From NCBI GenBank assembly GCA_014529385.2, contig CM043953.1, positions 112,936,549-113,000,548 on the forward strand: 64,000 nucleotides of DNA, in the 5' to 3' direction. A program made the position numbers and the translations under genes. The DNA is from Adiantum capillus-veneris (taxonomy: Eukaryota > Streptophyta > Polypodiopsida > Polypodiales > Pteridaceae). The first letter of the stretch is position 1. The number at the start of each line of letters is the position of its first letter. Below, in pieces: positions 57,571 to 64,000 of this stretch. A model generated the notes under the pieces. It was not told where the DNA came from. It worked only from the letters and a program-made list of their open reading frames with translations, and did no database searches.

Positions 57571-59642
57571 TGAGTGGCATAAAATGGTAACCATCTTTTT
57601 GCAACATTTGTTAGCCTACTCAACGTCCTTTTCCTCATATGTGTATATATTTTTCTACGCTATTAAGTTATCTAGAGTAAATTCCCCCTCTTCGTTTAAC
57701 CTTTGTGGCGACACATACATTATACTCTTCCCAAAAATGTCACCTTAGTCATATATTTATATTACCACCCTTTTCTTTTTTTCTTTGTAAATAGGATAAG
57801 CATACAATAACCAACTATATACCCCCAAACTTTCTTACCTCTTGTGAATTAGTAGTAGAAAAAGAATATATCCATCTTCCACCCCATATAGATAAATTCC
57901 CATGGAAATCAACTCTCCACTTGTCTTTACCAAAGATTATGGTCCCTCTCTACAAGTCTTCTATGCCCCCTACATAGGTGGCCCAATATCTCTTAAGAAT
58001 ATACATATAGTTTCTCTCCTTTCAAAAAGACTCCAATTGTATATTCTTTTCACAAGAAAATAATATTGGGCCCTCCTCTATTTGTTTAAGCATCATAGCC
58101 TTTTGAAAAAGCATGATTCCCCTTGGATGCATACAAGCAAAGGGCCCATACAAGAAGACTTGGAAGCAAAAGGTTCCCTAGCCTAGTGTGGATCTTCCAA
58201 ACCTAATTCATTGGTGCATGGGCGTGAATAATAGTCCAAATTCATATCAAACATGTTGAGAAGGTCAATTTTGCCTTTTGAAGCATGTCATTCCGAGCTA
58301 CAGGTAAAAAGTTATGGTCAAAATAGTGTAAATCTGTCAGATTCGCAGCAAAAGGGAACTGTAAATCAAGTAAATCAAGAGGGTGAGATCTTATTTTTTC
58401 CCCTACTCATCTTCTAGAAGAGCAATGAATGTTCAAGGTCACTTGCATGTGATGGGACCAACCTAAAGATGCTTTCTAAATGCCAAGACAAACAAGTTGA
58501 GATACCCCGCAGGAGCCACCCGTAGGGCCTCATGGTGGGGCCCACCTACATTATGCACCCCTATGGAGCCTTCACGGTCTAAAATGATATTTTTGGTGAA
58601 TAAATAGTCCCTTTTATGTCCAAAATTCAATGAGTGGTCAAAGGACACTTAATTAGGTCTAATCACTTACTCTAATTAAGTATAGCATAATCCCACTCCT
58701 ACACAACTATAAATAGCCCCCCTTGGAGAGACTCAAGGACACACACTTATATTTTCAACTTCATGTTGTTTCTTGATCAATAGTAGAGAAAACCCCAACT
58801 CTCCCTCTTTCACATCCTCCCTCCTAACCCTCCTCTTTGGAGGAAGTGCAACTCTATTCTCCACTCTTTCCATTCTACAATCTCTTACTCCAGCAACCCA
58901 ATAAATCATTTGTAGCACCTCAATAACTTGTAAATACATCATGATCTCTCTCATGGTTATGTTAACGATCATGAAATCATCTTCAAAACTTTCAAGTGTC
59001 GCAATTCGTGATGGTTAGCCAGCGTCTGTCCTCCCCTTAAAAGGTGTGCGAGAAATCAAGTAAGTGTTCTATTCTCAATTTACCATTGGTTTGTTTCTCC
59101 ATATTCAATTGGTCTAAAGAAATTTCTCACTCCAACTCTCTTTTGCTTCATTACATATGCATGTGGCTACCTCTCATGGTGATTTTATTTGTGTCACGGA
59201 ATTGCATAGATGGAGATGAGCTCTCTATGCAAAGTGTGTTAGTTTGATGTAAGTGATTCTCTTGTGTGTTTGAGAGGCAAGTCTTGTGCGCATGATTTTT
59301 TGATGAGTTCTTGAGAGAGGAAGAGTTTGGATGTATTATGGGTATTCTTATGGGGAGAAGGTGAATGCTATTCCACAAATTGCATATTTCATTTTGATGC
59401 ACGGCATTGGGTTGCATAAATCGTTGATGGTGTTCAAGTGTCCAAAGTGTATATAGAGTAAGGGGGTTTTCAAAGTGTGTTGCTTGAGTGGGTGAGTGCA
59501 AGTGTTATTTTGATTGGTTTCCTTCTCCACTCCCAAAAGAAGGTGGTGCCCCAAGTAGTGTGTGTACCTCTTTACGAACATTTTGTGAGGGTAGGCCCAT
59601 TGGTTTGTGTTTAGAGGCCCCATTTCAAAAAGCTCGCCCCCA
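57571..59642 (+). repeat. Outer 3' LTR
   Basis: 2072 bp with TATAAATAG at 58708-58716. It has a single copy of the 407-bp unit and the intact version of the site where the inner element inserted in the left LTR. Confidence 0.93.
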
Positions 59643-60759
59643 GCATTTATTGCAAAGGAAGACCGATCTGTCATTTCTGCCCCTTTTGTTCTTGTCAGTA
59701 TTGTTATTTCTATTTGTTTGTTAGGATTCATTAAGTCACATACAAGATAGAAGATTTACTATATAAAGATCTACTTCATGTATACGTCATTGTAGTTACA
59801 TGAAGTGTTTGATAGGTAACTTCACACTTGATGGGTGATTTTGTTCAGTTGCATCACCAACTTTCTTTGTCCTTTTAAACCATCCCAGAGTTTAATGACC
59901 ATCCTCAATCATTTTTGTCCTCATGTGGTGTTGAAGACTGATCAATATTTTTTTCTTACCTTTGACATTATCCATTTCTCATATGGCTTTTGAGGCATAC
60001 CTCATGAAGTTTCCTCATTTGCTTGTACCTGCTCCTCTTTGTATTTCTCGAGATCTCTTTAGTCAGTTCGTCACTTGGATTATGGATTTTTTTCGGGTTT
60101 TTTTAAATAAGAAAATCTCAAAATAACAAAACAACACCAAAAATCAACTCAACCAAAAAGAAAATTCATTCTAATAGAATTCTAACGCTATGTACACTGT
60201 ACACATGTCCCTAGGGGCTCATATATGGATTTTGTCCCCTTACTCCTCTTATAATGCTATTATGAGGGCATATACTCTGAATTTTGTCAAGAAATCATCG
60301 CAATCAAATACAAAAACTCAATGCAATTCACAAAACATTGCCCTCTAATATGCATATGTTCGGTCCGCATTTAGAATGCCTCCCCCCCTCCTATTTGGAG
60401 TCCTCCTTGATGACAAGGTATGGCAATGTGCTCGGGCAAATAAAAATTGTGCAGATGCAGGCCTTGTGATGTAGCCCTATTATGCATACACAGTCAATGC
60501 ATAGATAAATATATGTTGTGCAAGATGTGGGTATAAGCAATTCTCTTATTCGCATTTGCTGGCAAGGCTTCATATTCTAAGCAATGTGCTGGTCTTTGAA
60601 GCTCCTGTGTCGTTTGATTTATTGAAGGTTGTAGAGATTTTTGAAAGCTAACTTATATGTTTGATGCTTCGCTGGAATCCATTTGAGCCTTGTTTTCGGT
60701 TGTCGTATTTAGCATTGTTCCTTAGCAGTATTGGGTTCTGGCTTGAAGTGAGATCTCTT
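59643..60759. other. Non-coding stretch
   Basis: No gene recognised. AT-rich with short T and A runs. Confidence 0.45.
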
Positions 60760-62640
60760 CTAACTGTACTGTAATCGTAGGAAGAATTGAAAGTAATCAA
60801 GTAATGGTGTAGTGACAATAGGTTTATTGGTTTCCTTTGGGACCCACTTCTTTGTGATTATTGGTTGTTTTGTTGATGTTGCTTGTTTGGGAAACCATAC
60901 TTGTTCCTGCTTTGTTTGTGTTTGAAGAGACTTCTTTGGGATCCACCTTGTCTTTGTGTGAGTCAGCAACGGCCTTTGCTTCAGCCCTTGTACTCTTGGT
61001 TGGGGACGGGATTCAAACTTTGGGAGTTGGTACTTTAATCATTTCGGAATCCACATAAACGCATGACCTCTTTGTGCTTGAATCAACTTATTTGAAACCC
61101 AAATCTGAGTTGTAAAAGCTTATGAATTTGTGATTTTCTTATATGTGTTTGCAGTCTGCAGTGATTTAATATTCACGTGATCATGTGAAATTTCTTGTGA
61201 TCACAATTTTTATTATCACATTCACATAATCACAATGAACATGATCACCAAAATTCCGATAAGTGGTGACGTGTCAACCCAGCAAAACCTCACCGGGGTA
61301 TGTTTTTTTTATGGGCCCATTAAGAACACTAAATTGGGTGCACCAAGAAATAAAAAAATCCCAGTGGGCTTACTGAATTGGACAATTTTTATAGGTTAAG
61401 GGGAAGTTATGTGAATAGTTAACGTGATCACATATTTTCAAATGTGGTCACTCAATGTTATTAACATGTTCACATATTTGTGATCACATTAATGAAATCC
61501 CTATTTGCAGGCTTTGGCTGTTTTCCTTTTGGTGTTGGATCTTGCGATTTTTCATTAGAGATCTTCGTCTTCTTGATCCATACCTATTTCTGGCTAATTT
61601 GGCTCTTTGGTATCCAGATTTGTCAAACTTTTTGGCTCTAACTTGTTGTTCTTTTCTTTTTGCCTTCTTTAGTTGTCACGTAAGCTGCTAGTGATAGTGA
61701 TGACCTGAGTTTCTGGTAGGGGATGTCATAAGAATCATCACTGTCATTGCTATCCTCAGCAATGTTACATTCTAGTACTTTCCCTTTGTGGTTTGGATGG
61801 TTATGGAAAGTTAATGTTTGCTTGCTCCCGGATTGTTGTTTCTGGGATGAATTTTCTATCCACTTGATTAGATCATTGTTAGCCCGTTGACATGGTTGTG
61901 TTCTTCTTGGTTGGGTTGTTTCTTCCTATATGGGAGCCTTACATGAGGATGCTTGTTGCAATTACGTTTTCGCCGGCAATTTTGGAATCCACTTCTGATG
62001 TACTTTATTCTTGTAGAGCAGTGACATTGGTTCCTGGGTTTTAGATCTGGACAATCATAAACCGCACATTAGCTAAAGTGTCGTTTATGTCACCTGCTGG
62101 GTTGTCTAGATTTCCAATGTCAACATCATTTTGAAGCTCTTAGTGTTATACAGAGTCATAGAACTTGTCTTCTTCTTTGTCTTTCTTTTTTTGGATCACA
62201 CTCATTGCATAGTAATAAGGAACAACATCATAGCCATCTTCATCACAAAATTTTGTTGTTGGACCATCTTGAATATCACACACATCTAGAGTAGCCAAGA
62301 TTTGTTCCCATTCAAGTGGCTCTATAGCTTCCTCAGGAAAGGGTTCTGGGATATAATCATTATCTTTGATTGACCTTTCTAAAATACAATCATGTCGCTT
62401 TAAGCTTATTCATTTCGAAGCTCCACACATCCACAGTTCTTTAGGCTTACCCAACCATGCTACAAGTTTTGATCTTGTCGGAGTGGCGGAATCAAACTCT
62501 TCTACAGGGCTTCTCAGCACATCCTTGTAGTTATGGTTCTTTAGATTTATTCTTGTTGTGGTTTCCATATGTCTTAGGTAGAGACTCCTAGAGCTTCCAC
62601 CATCAAAGCTCCAAAAGAGGATGATCATTGCAAAGGATCA
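60760..62640 (-). pseudogene. Relic related to the inner element: protease tail plus W-I-P-K repeats, no pol
   Basis: Reading the minus strand from 62600, YLRHMETTTRINLKNHNYKD and WLGKPKELWMCGASK match the tail of the inner protease 1 frame. After a stop come EPLEWEQILATLDVCD and GPTTKFCDEDGYDVVPY, then LANVRF. From about 62010 down it changes directly to W-[IVF]-x-K units: KWIPKL, QIWIPKS, VWIKKT, QIWVSNK, MWIPK, RWIPKK, VWFPKQ and KWVPKE. The 4.4 kb encoding reverse transcriptase, RNase H, integrase and protease 2 is absent. Several stops and an inserted repeat (61155-61503) show decay. Confidence 0.8.
61155..61503. mobile_element. Candidate MITE, 349 bp
   Basis: Flanked by the direct repeat TTTGCAG (61148-61154 and 61504-61510). 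It is rich in 'tgtgatcaca'-like palindromes and imperfect inverted phrases near both ends, with no coding content. The 7-8 bp duplication would suit a hAT-type origin. It splits the W-I-P-K relic. Confidence 0.45.
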
Positions 62641-62661
62641 CCTCTCTCCTATGCTTGGGGA

Positions 62662-63403
62662 ATGGTAAGGGAGCACGATGCCTTCATCTTGTTTGACCCT
62701 AGCTCTACTCATAACTTCATATCAACGGAGTTGGCCACCAAGTTGGGCATCTTGTTTGACCCTGTCTCTACTCACAACTTCATATCAACAGAGTTGGCCA
62801 CCAAGTTGGGCATTCAAGCTTTCAAGATGGGAGATACTATAATAGTTGACATAGTTTTCAAGGGACAACAAGCCTGCGTTACTCCTTTGATTGGAAAGTT
62901 GAGCCTTCATGTCCAAAGCTATGTCGACAAAGAAGACTTTTTCATCTCTCCTCTCCAACATGAGGATGCTATCCTAGGGGCACCATGGTTCAACCACATG
63001 GCTACCGACATGAAGTTCCCTAAAAGGAGAATCTACTTCACCTGCAGGGGAAAGAACATGTATATAGATGCTAGTGAGTCTCGTCGTACTATACCACTTG
63101 TAAATCTTCTTGCTTTTGATAAATCAATGAAGAGCTCAGTTTTTGCGTACATGATTTTTGTCAAAGAGTCTCCAAAAGATTCTTATGCTTCATCAAATGT
63201 AAATGGTAGGAATCAAGAAGAGTTAGACTTGTATAGTTTTCTAAAAATATTCCAAGATGTGTTCATTGATGATATCCCTATGGAATTACCTTCAAAACAA
63301 GGGGATGATGACCATTGAATTGAGCTCCTACCAGGAAGCTCACTGCCTAAGAAGCCTCCTTATCGAGTTTCCAAAGCTCAACAAGAGGATATCATGAGGT
63401 GAG
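62662..63403 (+). pseudogene. Gypsy protease relic with duplicated active-site segment
   Basis: The frame to 63318 is a retropepsin of the RVP_2 type: DAFILFDPSSTHNFISTELA, then FKGQQACVTPLIG, then the paired-strand motif HEDAILGAPWFNHM. The active-site unit of 21 residues (LFDP.STHNFISTELATKLGI) is present twice in tandem. The usual D-S/T-G reads D-P-S/V. After a TGA at 63316-63318 the frame continues IELLPGSSLPKKPPYRVSKA, the entry to reverse transcriptase, and then stops. The rest of pol is missing. Confidence 0.8.
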
Positions 63404-63808
<405 letters not shown>

Positions 63809-63867
63809 CCAAATATAACACTGAGATTAGACAATCTAAAATTCCAAGATTGCATCCAAATATGCAT

Positions 63868-63869
<2 letters not shown>

Positions 63870-63931
<62 letters not shown>
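63870..63931. repeat. (CT)n microsatellite
   Basis: 62-bp CT tract, 65 bp after the previous one. Confidence 0.97.
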
Positions 63932-63934
<3 letters not shown>

Positions 63935-64000
63935 GTCTTTCTTATATTGCATTCTTGTAATAATATACATCTTTATGAACCAGCTTACACGGCATCTATA

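Larger units (their letters stand above)
28523..59642 (+). mobile_element. Outer Ty3/gypsy element (Tat-like), nested host
   Basis: The left LTR (28523-51482, split by the inner element) and right LTR (57571-59642) are colinear and about 2% diverged. The interior is 51483-57570. Without the nested element and one ATCAT copy, the element is about 10.6 kb. It carries gag, protease, reverse transcriptase, RNase H plus an archaeal-type second RNase H, and integrase, which points to the Tat clade. The frame is broken by two stops and two frameshifts, so it is dead. The flanks GACAT (left) and GCATT (right) are only an imperfect target duplication. Confidence 0.9.

Overview
The window looks like intergenic DNA from a large, transposon-rich land-plant nuclear genome. 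The evidence is Ty1/copia and Ty3/gypsy LTR retrotransposons with plant-type primer sites (initiator-Met and Asp tRNA), TG...CA ends and 5-bp target duplications, LINE relics, and decayed copies of plant-like nuclear genes. No intact host gene was found. The scarcity of genes, the 20-kb gypsy element and the many long (GA)n tracts would suit a fern or gymnosperm, but the lineage is a guess.

Layout. 0-3.4 kb: an endonuclease-domain relic on the minus strand, then filler with (GA)n tracts. 3.4-8.6 kb: an apparently intact copia element (3417-8592; 322-bp LTRs with about 5 differences; target duplication CTAAC; one uninterrupted gag-pol frame). 8.6-14.5 kb: diverged repeats, a 31-base G run, and LTR-element relics, including a gypsy gag piece on + facing a reverse transcriptase piece on -. 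14.5-28.5 kb: filler with foldback elements, a LINE relic, and pseudogenes of three conserved nuclear proteins: POP5 (RNase P/MRP subunit), histone H4 and a DEAD-box RNA helicase.

28.5-59.6 kb is a three-level nest. The outer gypsy element (28523-59642; about 2.07-kb LTRs; second, archaeal-type RNase H, as in the Tat clade) carries in its left LTR a 20.5-kb gypsy element (30340-50812; target duplication ATCAT; Asp-tRNA primer site). That inner element carries a 1434-bp solo LTR (44716-46149), which landed in the centre of a palindrome. The inner element is the most unusual object here. It has an ORF upstream of gag, a protease before reverse transcriptase, a long pol with two zinc-binding modules before the integrase core, a second protease-like domain after the integrase, a W-I/V-P-K repeat protein, a coiled-coil reading frame of about 1090 codons running into the 3' LTR, and nine copies of a dispersed 24-bp palindrome with intervals near 283 and 130 bp on both sides of the coding region. 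The outer element has two paralogous ~70-codon frames between its LTR and gag.

59.6-64 kb: an antisense relic related to the inner element that retains the protease tail and W-I-P-K repeats but not pol, a gypsy protease piece with a 63-bp duplication over its active site, and long (CT)n tracts. All counts and alignments were made by eye.
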